A program made the position numbers and the translations under genes. From positions 1-6,372 of the forward strand of contig CAYXUG010000081.1 of assembly GCA_964468655.1 (NCBI GenBank): a DNA stretch of 6,372 bases, given 5' to 3'. Below the pieces are notes generated by a model. It was not told where the DNA came from, did no database searches, and was given only the letters and a program-made list of their open reading frames with translations. The DNA comes from CAYXUG01 sp964468655. GTDB lineage: Bacteria > Fidelibacterota > Marinisomatia > Marinisomatales > CAYXUG01. This document shows positions 1-6,018 of the stretch, piece after piece. Position 1 is the stretch's first letter. Every line of letters begins with the position of its first letter.

Positions 1-52
1 CATGGCTTCTTTAACTCCCAAAACTGTAAACCATGTCTATGGTAAGACACTA
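1..52 (+). repeat. Left arm of imperfect 52-bp terminal inverted repeat
   Basis: Positions 1-52 match the reverse complement of 6319-6370 without gaps at 47 of 52 positions. The first 17 bases and the last 29 (24-52) are identical. All five differences fall in a six-base block (18-23: CCAAAA here, TGCTAT in the other copy). The 29-bp block carries an internal palindrome, ACCATgtctATGGT, at 30-43. Homology stops abruptly at 52, after a TA dinucleotide. The arm lies 152 bases upstream of the lepA start. The repeat itself is seen directly. Its nature is inference: it may be an insertion-sequence end facing outward, another interspersed repeat, or the reason an assembly stopped here. Confidence 0.85.
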
Positions 53-159
53 AAAAGGTCCAATATCCTGCCAAAGCTATGCTACACCGGACAAGCTAAT
101 GACTATTGACCAGTGATTAATCAATTCCAAAATCCATAATCCCAAATCATAAATAATAT

Positions 160-183
160 CTTTGTGCCTTTGTGGCTTTGTGG
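160..183 (+). repeat. Three-copy tandem 8-mer upstream of lepA
   Basis: Three adjacent units CTTTGTGC, CTTTGTGG and CTTTGTGG occupy 160-167, 168-175 and 176-183, followed by CTAAAC. The array ends 21 bases before the lepA ATG, so it lies in the presumed 5' leader. The preceding 50 bases are AT-rich with loosely repeated AATCC/AAATCAT words. Similar TTTGTG-rich short arrays occur between genes in many environmental bacteria (from memory, not checked here). Together these look like eroded intergenic repeat sequence rather than a promoter. No convincing Shine-Dalgarno sequence is visible between the array and the lepA start. Confidence 0.7.
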
Positions 184-204
184 CTAAACCCTAAATTCAG
201 CGCC

Positions 205-2004
205 ATGAAAACCGAATTAATCAGAAATTTCTGTATCATTGCACACATTGATCATGGGAAGTCCACACTTGCCGATAGATTCCTGGAAATTACAGGGACT
301 GTATCTCCACGTAATATGAAAGCACAGGTGTTGGATGATATGGACCTCGAAAGGGAACGGGGAATTACCATTAAGAGTCATCCTATTCAGATGAAGTATA
401 ACCATTCGGATGGACAGGTATATACTTTCAACTTGATTGATACTCCCGGGCATGTGGATTTTTCGTATGAAGTTTCACGGTCACTGGCGGCTTGTGAAGG
501 AGCGATTCTACTTGTTGATGCTGCACAGGGAGTAGAAGCCCAGACCGTAAGTCATGCCTATCTGGCAATGGAAAATGATTTAAACCTCATTCCGGTATTA
601 AATAAAATTGATCTTTCAACGTCGCAAGTTGACGAATCCGCTGAACAGCTTATGGATTTAATTGGGTGTGACCGGGATGAAATCTATAATATCAGCGCCA
701 AAACGGGGGAAGGTGCGCCAGAGTTGTTAGCAGCTATTATTGATAAAATTGATTCCCCCGGATCAAGCGGCAGTAAAGCACCGCGAGCTCTCGTATTTGA
801 CAGCACTTTTGATTCATTCAGGGGAGCAATTCCATACGTACGTGTTTTTGATGGTACCCTTGAAACGGGGATGACAGCACAATTTATGTCCACTGGCAGA
901 ATGCATGAAATCACTGAGGTAGGTCATTTTGTGATGAAGAGAGTGCCTTGCGATAAATTGACAGAAGGCGATGTAGGTTATATAGTAGCAGGATTAAAAG
1001 CAGTAAAAGAGTTAAAGGTTGGGGATACAGTTACGATTAAGGAAAATCCCGCCGAAAAACCGCTTCCTGGGTATAAAGAAATGAAGCCCATGATTTTTGC
1101 AGGTCTGTTTCCGGCTAACAGTGAGGACTATGAAAATCTGCGAGAGTCCATTGAAAAATTAAAACTGAATGATGATTCTCTTGTTTTTGAACCGGAAACA
1201 TCAACAGCACTGGGATTTGGATTCAGATGCGGTTTTTTGGGACTTCTCCACATGGAAATCATCCGGGAACGGTTAGAGCGGGAATTTGACCTCAATTTGA
1301 TTGTGACTGTACCGAATGTTCGGTATCGGATTTTGAAAACGAACGATGAAACCGTGGAAGTAGATAATCCGGCTAAACTTCCACCACCGGGAGAAATTAA
1401 TGCGATATTAGAGCCCTACATCAAAGCGGAAATCATATCACCCCCTGACTATATTGGTGGACTCATGAAATTATGCCAAGACAGAAGAGGCATTTACAAA
1501 ACAACACATTATTTTTCTGCATCTCGAGTTGGATTATCTTATGAAATTCCACTGGGCGAAATCATTTTCGATTTTTATGATAAATTAAAATCCTTATCAC
1601 GCGGGTATGCATCTTTTGATTACGAACCCATCGGATTTCGTGAGGGAAATCTGCAAAAGTTGGATATTCTAATCAGTGGTGAAGTGGTGGATGCTTTGTC
1701 AGTCATCACTTATAAAGAAAATGCATTCCAGAAGGGCAGGGACTTATGCCAAAAATTGAAAACAGTCATACCACGACAGGTGTTTGAGGTGGTAATACAA
1801 GCATCCATCGGTTCGAAGATAATTGCCCGGGAGACAGTTAAACCATTTAGAAAGAATGTGACAGCCAAATGTTACGGGGGTGATATTACACGAAAGAGGA
1901 AATTGAGGGAAAAACAGAAAAAAGGCAAAAAACGGTTAAAGCAAATCGGAAGGGTGGAAGTGCCTCAGGAAGCGTTTTTGGCACTGTTTAATGTGGAAGA
2001 TTGA
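205..2004 (+). CDS. lepA: Elongation factor 4 (LepA), ribosomal back-translocase GTPase
   Basis: Encodes a 599-residue translational GTPase, the same length as E. coli LepA. LepA binds the ribosome in the cytoplasm, is credited with back-translocating wrongly translocated or stalled ribosomes, and also affects 30S biogenesis. The G domain is complete: P-loop AHIDHGKST at residues 13-21, switch I RERGITIKS at about 50-58 with the Mg-binding Thr55, DTPGH at 79-83, NKID at 133-136 and SAKTG at 164-168. EF-G-like domains follow. The LepA-specific C-terminus is present, with YGGDITRKRKL and a Lys-rich tail, and this separates it from EF-G and BipA. The open frame extends upstream to a GTG at 172, but that would add 11 residues drawn from the tandem 8-mer array. 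ATG 205 places the IRNFCIIAHIDHGKS block where the family has it. No clear Shine-Dalgarno sequence precedes it. All key residues look intact. Confidence 0.97.
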   Translation: MKTELIRNFCIIAHIDHGKSTLADRFLEITGTVSPRNMKAQVLDDMDLERERGITIKSHPIQMKYNHSDGQVYTFNLIDTPGHVDFSYEVSRSLAACEGAILLVDAAQGVEAQTVSHAYLAMENDLNLIPVLNKIDLSTSQVDESAEQLMDLIGCDRDEIYNISAKTGEGAPELLAAIIDKIDSPGSSGSKAPRALVFDSTFDSFRGAIPYVRVFDGTLETGMTAQFMSTGRMHEITEVGHFVMKRVPCDKLTEGDVGYIVAGLKAVKELKVGDTVTIKENPAEKPLPGYKEMKPMIFAGLFPANSEDYENLRESIEKLKLNDDSLVFEPETSTALGFGFRCGFLGLLHMEIIRERLEREFDLNLIVTVPNVRYRILKTNDETVEVDNPAKLPPPGEINAILEPYIKAEIISPPDYIGGLMKLCQDRRGIYKTTHYFSASRVGLSYEIPLGEIIFDFYDKLKSLSRGYASFDYEPIGFREGNLQKLDILISGEVVDALSVITYKENAFQKGRDLCQKLKTVIPRQVFEVVIQASIGSKIIARETVKPFRKNVTAKCYGGDITRKRKLREKQKKGKKRLKQIGRVEVPQEAFLALFNVED

Positions 2005-2017
2005 CCGTCACGTTGTA

Positions 2018-2033
2018 GATTGGCTTGCCAATC
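2018..2033. other. Hairpin between convergent lepA and tRNA-Leu
   Basis: GATTGG (2018-2023), loop CTTG, CCAATC (2028-2033) form a perfect 6-bp stem. TCAC (2008-2011) and GTGA (2037-2040) could close it further across an asymmetric internal loop. It lies 13 bases after the lepA stop and 16 bases beyond the encoded CCA end of the tRNA on the opposite strand. Position suggests a shared bidirectional end for two convergent transcripts. Neither strand has a U-run after the stem, so it is not a canonical intrinsic terminator. It could instead be a copy of a small palindromic extragenic repeat. Confidence 0.5.
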
Positions 2034-2049
2034 GTAGTGAAACGAAGAT

Positions 2050-2136
2050 TGGTGCCCGGAACAGGAATTGAACCTGCACCTCCTAATGGAGACATGGACC
2101 TGAACCATGCGCGTCTACCAGTTCCGCCATCCGGGC
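2050..2136 (-). tRNA. tRNA-Leu (anticodon CAG)
   Basis: On the minus strand this is an 87-nt class II tRNA including an encoded CCA. Acceptor arms GCCCGGA and TCCGGGC pair perfectly over 7 bp, with discriminator base A as expected for bacterial tRNA-Leu. The D arm GCGGAACTGGTAGACGC has the Leu-type form. The anticodon stem CATGG/CCATG encloses the loop TTCAGGT, giving anticodon CAG, which reads CUG. A long variable arm (TCTCC-ATTA-GGAG) and a T arm with the TTCAATT loop between GCAGG and CCTGT complete it. It is the only intact minus-strand gene in the window, convergent with lepA and divergent from smpB. A weak promoter-like pair (TTGTGA, 17-base spacer, TAATTT) lies upstream on the minus strand, but I do not call it. 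Confidence 0.96.
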
Positions 2137-2231
2137 TTTATTGAACGGAATGAAATTAAATTTTTCATCTCCTTATCACAAGGATTAAACTTGTATCTCT
2201 TTTAACTTTCATCTAATTTTTTCCACAGAGA

Positions 2232-2690
2232 ATGAATGATGATATTAAGATTATTACGACCAATCGGAAGGCATTTCGTGATTACCATATTCTGGAAAAA
2301 ATCGAAGCCGGCATAGAATTGGTGGGAAGCGAGGTAAAAAGTCTGCGAGAAGGACGAGCCAACTTGAAAGATTCTTATGGAGCACTCAGAGGAAATGAAA
2401 TTTTCCTGATCGGAATGCATATTGGACAATATTCGCATACTGGCTATACTACTCATGAACCATATAGAGACCGAAGACTCCTATTGCACCGGAGGGAAAT
2501 CCGGAAATTTCAGAGGTTGGTAAAAGAAAAAAGTCAGACAATCATACCACTAAAGCTATACTTTAAAAAAGGACTCGCAAAAGTTGTAATTGCCTCTGCT
2601 AAAGGTAAACGTGAATATGATAAAAAAGAAGCCATAGCAGAAAGAGACAGAAAGCGGGATGTTGAAAGAGAACTAAAAGGTAGAAGGTAA
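2232..2690 (+). CDS. smpB: SsrA-binding protein SmpB (trans-translation)
   Basis: Encodes a 152-residue basic protein, close to the usual SmpB length of about 160. SmpB binds tmRNA (ssrA) and delivers it to ribosomes stalled on broken mRNAs, where its C-terminal tail fills the empty mRNA channel. The family pattern is clear: TTNRKAFRDY near residues 9-18, EAGIELVGSEVKSLREG at 25-41, NLKDSYG at 44-50, a HIGQYSHTGY block at 63-72, a YRDRRLLLHRREI block at 78-90 and AKGKREYDKKEA at 123-134. The Arg/Lys/Glu-rich tail KRDVERELKGRR is typical of the part that becomes helical in the decoding centre. The ATG at 2232 is the first in frame and gives the usual short N-terminus, preceded only by a weak purine stretch (ACAGAG). 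tyrS follows after five bases, implying co-transcription. No ssrA gene is visible in this window. Confidence 0.97.
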   Translation: MNDDIKIITTNRKAFRDYHILEKIEAGIELVGSEVKSLREGRANLKDSYGALRGNEIFLIGMHIGQYSHTGYTTHEPYRDRRLLLHRREIRKFQRLVKEKSQTIIPLKLYFKKGLAKVVIASAKGKREYDKKEAIAERDRKRDVERELKGRR

Positions 2691-2695
2691 TTAGA

Positions 2696-3910
2696 ATGAT
2701 AAAATTCCCAACAGTAAATGAACAAATGGATCTCATCAAACGGGGTGTTGACGAAATTATACCTGAAGATGATTTGATAGCAAAAATTGAAAAATCTATT
2801 AAAACAGGAGATCCGTTGATCGTAAAGATGGGCTGCGACCCCAGCATGCCGGACCTGCATATTGGGCATGCTGTGGTTTTAAGGAAAATGAGACACTTTC
2901 AGGATTTGGGTCATCAGGTAATTTTGATCATCGGTGATTTTACAGCTATGATTGGTGATCCTTCCGGAAGAAATAAAACCCGACCTCAGTTAACGCAGGA
3001 AGAAACGAGAGAATTTGGGCAGTCCTATGTTGATCAAGCATCCATTATTCTTGATGTAGAGAAACTTAAAATCGTATACAATTCGGATTGGCTTAGTAAA
3101 ATGAACTTTAACGATGTCATAAAACTTGCTAGTCACTACACAGTTGCCCGCATGCTGGAAAGAAACGATTTTAATGAAAGATATAAGAATGAAATTTCAA
3201 TTTCCATTCATGAATTTCTCTATCCACTTGCACAGGGAATGGATTCGGTGGAACTGAAGGCAGATGTGGAACTTGGCGGTACCGATCAGAAATTTAATTT
3301 GCTGGTTGGCAGGGAACTCCAGAGAGATTACAATCAAATGCCGCAAACAGTCATTACAACTCCACTTATCGAAGGAACTGATGGAATCAAAAAAATGTCA
3401 AAATCTTACGATAATTACATCGGGTTAACAGAATCTCCGGAGGAAATGTACGGGAAAGTTTTATCTATTCCTGATGGTCTCATTGGGACTTATTTTGAAT
3501 TTGCGGCAGGAATTTCAAAAGAAAAATTAGAAAAGATAAAAATGCAGTTATCGGATGAGTCGTTTAATCCCCGCAATATAAAACGCGAACTGGCAAGGGA
3601 AATTATATCCTTGTATCACTCGACCGACGATGCAAAAAATGCCGAAAACAAATTTGATCAGATTTTTATTAAGAAGGAAATACCCGACGATATTTCAGAA
3701 TTTAAAGTTGAGAAGAAACCAATAAAACTGGTTCAGTTAATAGTTGATTCCAAATTAGCGCCATCCAAAGGTGAAGCCAAAAGACTCATTCTACAGGGTG
3801 CAGTGATATTGAATGATGAAAAAATTGATGATATAAACTATGAAATCAATTCTGATGGGGAATCCATATTAAAAGTGGGTAAAAGGCGATTTATAAAAAT
3901 AATCTGCTGA
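2696..3910 (+). CDS. tyrS: Tyrosyl-tRNA synthetase (class Ic, long TyrRS type)
   Basis: Encodes a 404-residue enzyme that activates tyrosine with ATP and transfers it to tRNA-Tyr. The Rossmann catalytic domain holds the HIGH signature at residues 55-58 (DLHIGH) and a strict KMSKS at 233-237 within IKKMSKSYDN. The tyrosine-pocket segment runs from YPLAQGMDSVELKADVEL to GGTDQKFN at about 176-201. A C-terminal S4 RNA-binding domain spans about 343-402 (VQLIVDSKLAPSKGEAKRLI, then GAVILNDEKI). Length and the ELGGTDQKFN form fit the roughly 400-residue TyrRS branch (sometimes called TyrZ or TyrRS2) rather than the E. coli/Bacillus TyrS branch. The branch assignment is from memory. A Shine-Dalgarno-like AGAAGG at 2682-2687 sits eight bases before the ATG and overlaps the end of smpB, consistent with a smpB-tyrS transcription unit. 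No leader such as a T-box is visible in the five-base gap. Confidence 0.96.
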   Translation: MIKFPTVNEQMDLIKRGVDEIIPEDDLIAKIEKSIKTGDPLIVKMGCDPSMPDLHIGHAVVLRKMRHFQDLGHQVILIIGDFTAMIGDPSGRNKTRPQLTQEETREFGQSYVDQASIILDVEKLKIVYNSDWLSKMNFNDVIKLASHYTVARMLERNDFNERYKNEISISIHEFLYPLAQGMDSVELKADVELGGTDQKFNLLVGRELQRDYNQMPQTVITTPLIEGTDGIKKMSKSYDNYIGLTESPEEMYGKVLSIPDGLIGTYFEFAAGISKEKLEKIKMQLSDESFNPRNIKRELAREIISLYHSTDDAKNAENKFDQIFIKKEIPDDISEFKVEKKPIKLVQLIVDSKLAPSKGEAKRLILQGAVILNDEKIDDINYEINSDGESILKVGKRRFIKIIC

Positions 3911-4002
3911 TTAAACTTACTTTTTTCACTTTCAATTATTTGAAGAATCATAGGTTAGATTTAACTTCCTTACATTATTTTTGAATTAATTAGCATTGTA
4001 AC

Positions 4003-4008
4003 AGGAGG
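4003..4008 (+). promoter_or_regulatory. Strong Shine-Dalgarno site of trxA
   Basis: AGGAGG lies four bases before the trxA ATG at 4013. It is the best anti-Shine-Dalgarno match in the window and contrasts with lepA and smpB, which have weak or no recognisable site. It fixes the trxA start at 4013 rather than the in-frame ATG five codons in. Confidence 0.85.
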
Positions 4009-4012
4009 CATT

Positions 4013-4354
4013 ATGGCAGATAACATGATTGAATTCACAGATACCAATTTTGAGAATGAAGTTTTGAAATCCAGTATTCCTGTGCTTGTCGATTTCTGGG
4101 CAGAATGGTGCGGACCGTGTAAAACCATCGGTCCCATTGTTGAGGAAATTGCAGGTGAATATCAGGGTAAAGTAAAGGTGGGAAAAGTAGATGTGGATCA
4201 TAATTCACAAACTGCGCTACAGTATGGAATTAGAAGCATCCCAAGTTTACTGGTTTTTCAAAATGGGTCAGTTTCTGACCAGGTTGTTGGAGCTGTACCC
4301 AAAAGTGAAATAACCAAACTGCTCGATAGAACATTGAGCAATAGTGGTTCATAA
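4013..4354 (+). CDS. trxA: Thioredoxin (TrxA)
   Basis: Encodes a 113-residue cytosolic thioredoxin, slightly longer than E. coli TrxA. It reduces disulfides in targets such as ribonucleotide reductase and peroxiredoxins and is re-reduced by thioredoxin reductase. The redox motif WCGPC is at residues 32-36, preceded by VLVDFWAE (24-31) with the buried acid Asp27. The cis-proline is Pro77 in IRSIPSLLVF, and the C-terminal GAVPKSE segment is typical. There is no signal peptide or lipobox, so it acts in the cytoplasm. The start is set by a strong AGGAGG site. The last 11 bases overlap the beginning of trxB, so the two are almost certainly translated from one mRNA. The 102-base AT-rich gap before it probably carries the promoter, but I cannot identify one convincingly. 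Confidence 0.97.
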   Translation: MADNMIEFTDTNFENEVLKSSIPVLVDFWAEWCGPCKTIGPIVEEIAGEYQGKVKVGKVDVDHNSQTALQYGIRSIPSLLVFQNGSVSDQVVGAVPKSEITKLLDRTLSNSGS

Positions 4355-5270
4355 AGTTATCATAATAGGTTCCGGTCCTGCTGGCTTAACTGCAGCACTA
4401 TATGCTGCAAGAGCAAATCTGGAACCTCTCGTTTTTGAAGGGGATCAACCCGGTGGTCAGTTAACTATTACCACGGATGTTGAAAATTATCCGGGATTTC
4501 CCGATGGAATTATGGGTCCTGAGCTAATGGATTTATTCAGGAAACAGGCAGAGCGTTTCGGAGCAAAATGCCAGTTTAAGCATGTTTCAAAAGTAGAATT
4601 GGAAAACCAGCCGTTTAAAGTATGGATTGGTGACGATGTGATTGAAACTGATTCAATCATTATTGCAACCGGGGCTACTGCCAGATTGTTAGGGTTGGAA
4701 TCTGAAAATGAATTAATGGGGTATGGAGTATCAGCATGTGCAACCTGCGACGGATTTTTCTTTAAGGATAAGAATGTCATTGTTGTGGGTGGCGGTGATT
4801 CAGCCATGGAGGAAGCTACCTTTTTAACGAAATTTGCAAAGAAGGTTACAGTAATTCACCGTAGAGATGAGCTTCGCGCATCCAAGATTATGCAGGATAG
4901 AGCAATGAAAAATCCTGCCATCGAGTTCCAGTGGAACTCGATGGTAACGGAAGTAAATGGATCAAAGGAATCGAGTGTAACTGGTGTTGTATTAAAAAAT
5001 ACAAAAACAGGCGAATCGAAAGATTTTGCTTGTGAAGGTGTTTTCCTTGCCATTGGGCATACTCCGAACACATCCGTTTTTGATCATAAGATTAAAAAAG
5101 ACAATAATGGATATATTATTACCAGGGATGGCACTACACAAACTTCTGTAGAAGGTGTATTTGCAGCCGGGGATGTTTCTGACAATGTCTATCGTCAAGC
5201 TGTAACAGCCGCTGGTACAGGGTGTATGGCTGCCATAGATGTCGAAAAATATCTTGAATCAATTCATTAA
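4344..5270 (+). CDS. trxB: Thioredoxin-disulfide reductase (TrxB)
   Basis: Encodes a 308-residue NADPH-dependent flavoenzyme of the low-molecular-weight thioredoxin reductase family (usually 305-320). It passes electrons from NADPH through FAD and a CxxC pair to thioredoxin. The N-terminal FAD-binding GSGPAG is at 9-14 and the PGGQL-ENYPGF block at 36-52. The redox site CATCDG is at 132-137. The NADPH domain has GGGDSAMEEA at 149-158 and HRRDELRAS at 172-180, whose arginines recognise the 2'-phosphate, supporting NADPH rather than NADH or ferredoxin use. The second FAD motif GVFAAGDVSD is at 271-280. Translation must begin at GTG 4344 because a TGA lies three codons upstream in frame. The start is inside trxA, so coupling is likely. 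A perfect 12-bp hairpin lies within the gene at 4918-4944. Confidence 0.97.
   Translation: MVHKVIIIGSGPAGLTAALYAARANLEPLVFEGDQPGGQLTITTDVENYPGFPDGIMGPELMDLFRKQAERFGAKCQFKHVSKVELENQPFKVWIGDDVIETDSIIIATGATARLLGLESENELMGYGVSACATCDGFFFKDKNVIVVGGGDSAMEEATFLTKFAKKVTVIHRRDELRASKIMQDRAMKNPAIEFQWNSMVTEVNGSKESSVTGVVLKNTKTGESKDFACEGVFLAIGHTPNTSVFDHKIKKDNNGYIITRDGTTQTSVEGVFAAGDVSDNVYRQAVTAAGTGCMAAIDVEKYLESIH
4918..4944. repeat. Perfect 12-bp stem hairpin inside trxB
   Basis: CCATCGAGTTCC (4918-4929), loop AGT, GGAACTCGATGG (4933-4944) form an uninterrupted 12-bp inverted repeat. A G-T wobble and a T-A pair could extend it to 14. It encodes ordinary TrxB sequence (AIEFQWNSM, between the two halves of the NADPH domain region), so the protein is not disturbed. 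No U-run follows. It could be a coding coincidence or a structured mRNA segment. Confidence 0.8.
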
Positions 5271-5330
5271 CCAGATTGCTCAATTATAAGGAACAGATTA
5301 AAGTAAATATGCATTTTTATACAAATAGTA

Positions 5331-5337
5331 AGAGGAG
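5331..5337 (+). promoter_or_regulatory. Shine-Dalgarno site of the ABC-type ATPase gene
   Basis: AGAGGAG sits eight bases before the ATG at 5346, an ideal spacing. It supports that start and indicates translation independent of trxB, 75 bases upstream. Confidence 0.75.
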
Positions 5338-5345
5338 CAAACACT

Positions 5346-6017
5346 ATGAACAGAATACAATTACCTATCTTTCAATTAGACGATATTCAGGTTTCTTATG
5401 GAAAAAATAACGTACTGAAAATTGGAAATTTCAAATTTCACAGAGGAACGATATATGGAATTGTTGGTACAGTCGGCTCAGGAAAAACGACACTATTAAA
5501 TCTATTAAGAGGTGAAATCAATCCCAATGAAGGATCAGTTCTCTACGAAGATAATCCTTTTGAAAGATCGTTTTTTGGCAAGGTAAAGCCAATCCCCGAA
5601 ATTATTTTCTTCGGCGATTACCCCAGTAATTCCAAATTGTCCGTCAAAGACAAAATATCATCTGTCCTGCCTGAGAGGTCTGTGCAGATTCGAAAAAAAT
5701 ATTATTCATCGTCCCAATATTCGGCATCATGGGACACCCCAATCAACAAACAATCCCCGGGACAAGTCAAGCGAATGGAGATGATTATTGGAGCGGAATC
5801 CGATCCTAAAATATTGATGATTGACAATTATGGGAATTATTTTGATTCACAGATGAAAAGAGAGATGAATCAGAAATTTAAACAAAATGCCAAAAAACGC
5901 GGCACAACAATTATTCTGACGACAACAGATATCGAAAGGGTTCGTCACGTTTCATCTGTTCTCATATTTTTGGATAATGGTCATATTTCGAAGATAAGAT
6001 CATTAGCCAAACAATAG
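5346..6017 (+). CDS. ABC-type ATPase with degenerate catalytic motifs
   Basis: Encodes a 223-residue stand-alone ATP-binding cassette protein with no predicted membrane span. The N-terminal pattern FQLDDIQVSYGKNNVLKIGNF (residues 9-29) is a normal ABC beginning. Walker A is intact as GTVGSGKTT at 41-49, followed by LLNLLRGEINPNEGSV. The rest has drifted. The Q-loop glutamine is not recognisable in IIFFGDYPSNSKLSV (86-100). The LSGGQ signature is reduced to QSPGQVKRMEM (136-146). Walker B keeps Asp160 in ILMID, but the next residue is Asn161 in place of the catalytic glutamate. The switch-histidine region reads LTTTDIE (191-197) with no His. From known ABC mechanism, such changes predict ATP binding with poor hydrolysis. 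No permease gene is adjacent, though HDAC family coding begins one base after its stop, so the two are probably co-translated. The substrate and role are unknown. It may be a regulatory or partner subunit of a heterodimer. Confidence 0.85.
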   Translation: MNRIQLPIFQLDDIQVSYGKNNVLKIGNFKFHRGTIYGIVGTVGSGKTTLLNLLRGEINPNEGSVLYEDNPFERSFFGKVKPIPEIIFFGDYPSNSKLSVKDKISSVLPERSVQIRKKYYSSSQYSASWDTPINKQSPGQVKRMEMIIGAESDPKILMIDNYGNYFDSQMKREMNQKFKQNAKKRGTTIILTTTDIERVRHVSSVLIFLDNGHISKIRSLAKQ

Positions 6018-6018
6018 A

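Noticed and set aside
2..109. Small 35-codon frame beginning in the left repeat (MASLTPKTVNHVYGKTL...)
   Set aside because: A similar start occurs in the other repeat arm, but the frames diverge in length and sequence immediately after the repeat. There is no ribosome site or recognisable domain.
114..123. Perfect palindrome TGATTAATCA upstream of lepA as an operator
   Set aside because: It is a 10-bp AT-rich palindrome, short enough to be chance. No promoter could be placed around it: TTGACC at 106-111 has no good -10 partner at normal spacing.
172..204. GTG at 172 as the lepA start
   Set aside because: The 11 extra residues come from the tandem 8-mer array and the leader. The ATG at 205 gives the family-typical N-terminus and 599-residue length.
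2534..2869. Minus-strand frames opposite smpB/tyrS and others opposite lepA and trxB
   Set aside because: They are antisense shadows of strongly conserved genes, with no domain pattern or ribosome sites.
3911..4012. Promoter or terminator between tyrS and trxA
   Set aside because: The gap is AT-rich with T-runs but has no stem before them. The candidate -35/-10 pairs (for example TTGAAG at 3940) lack a matching partner.
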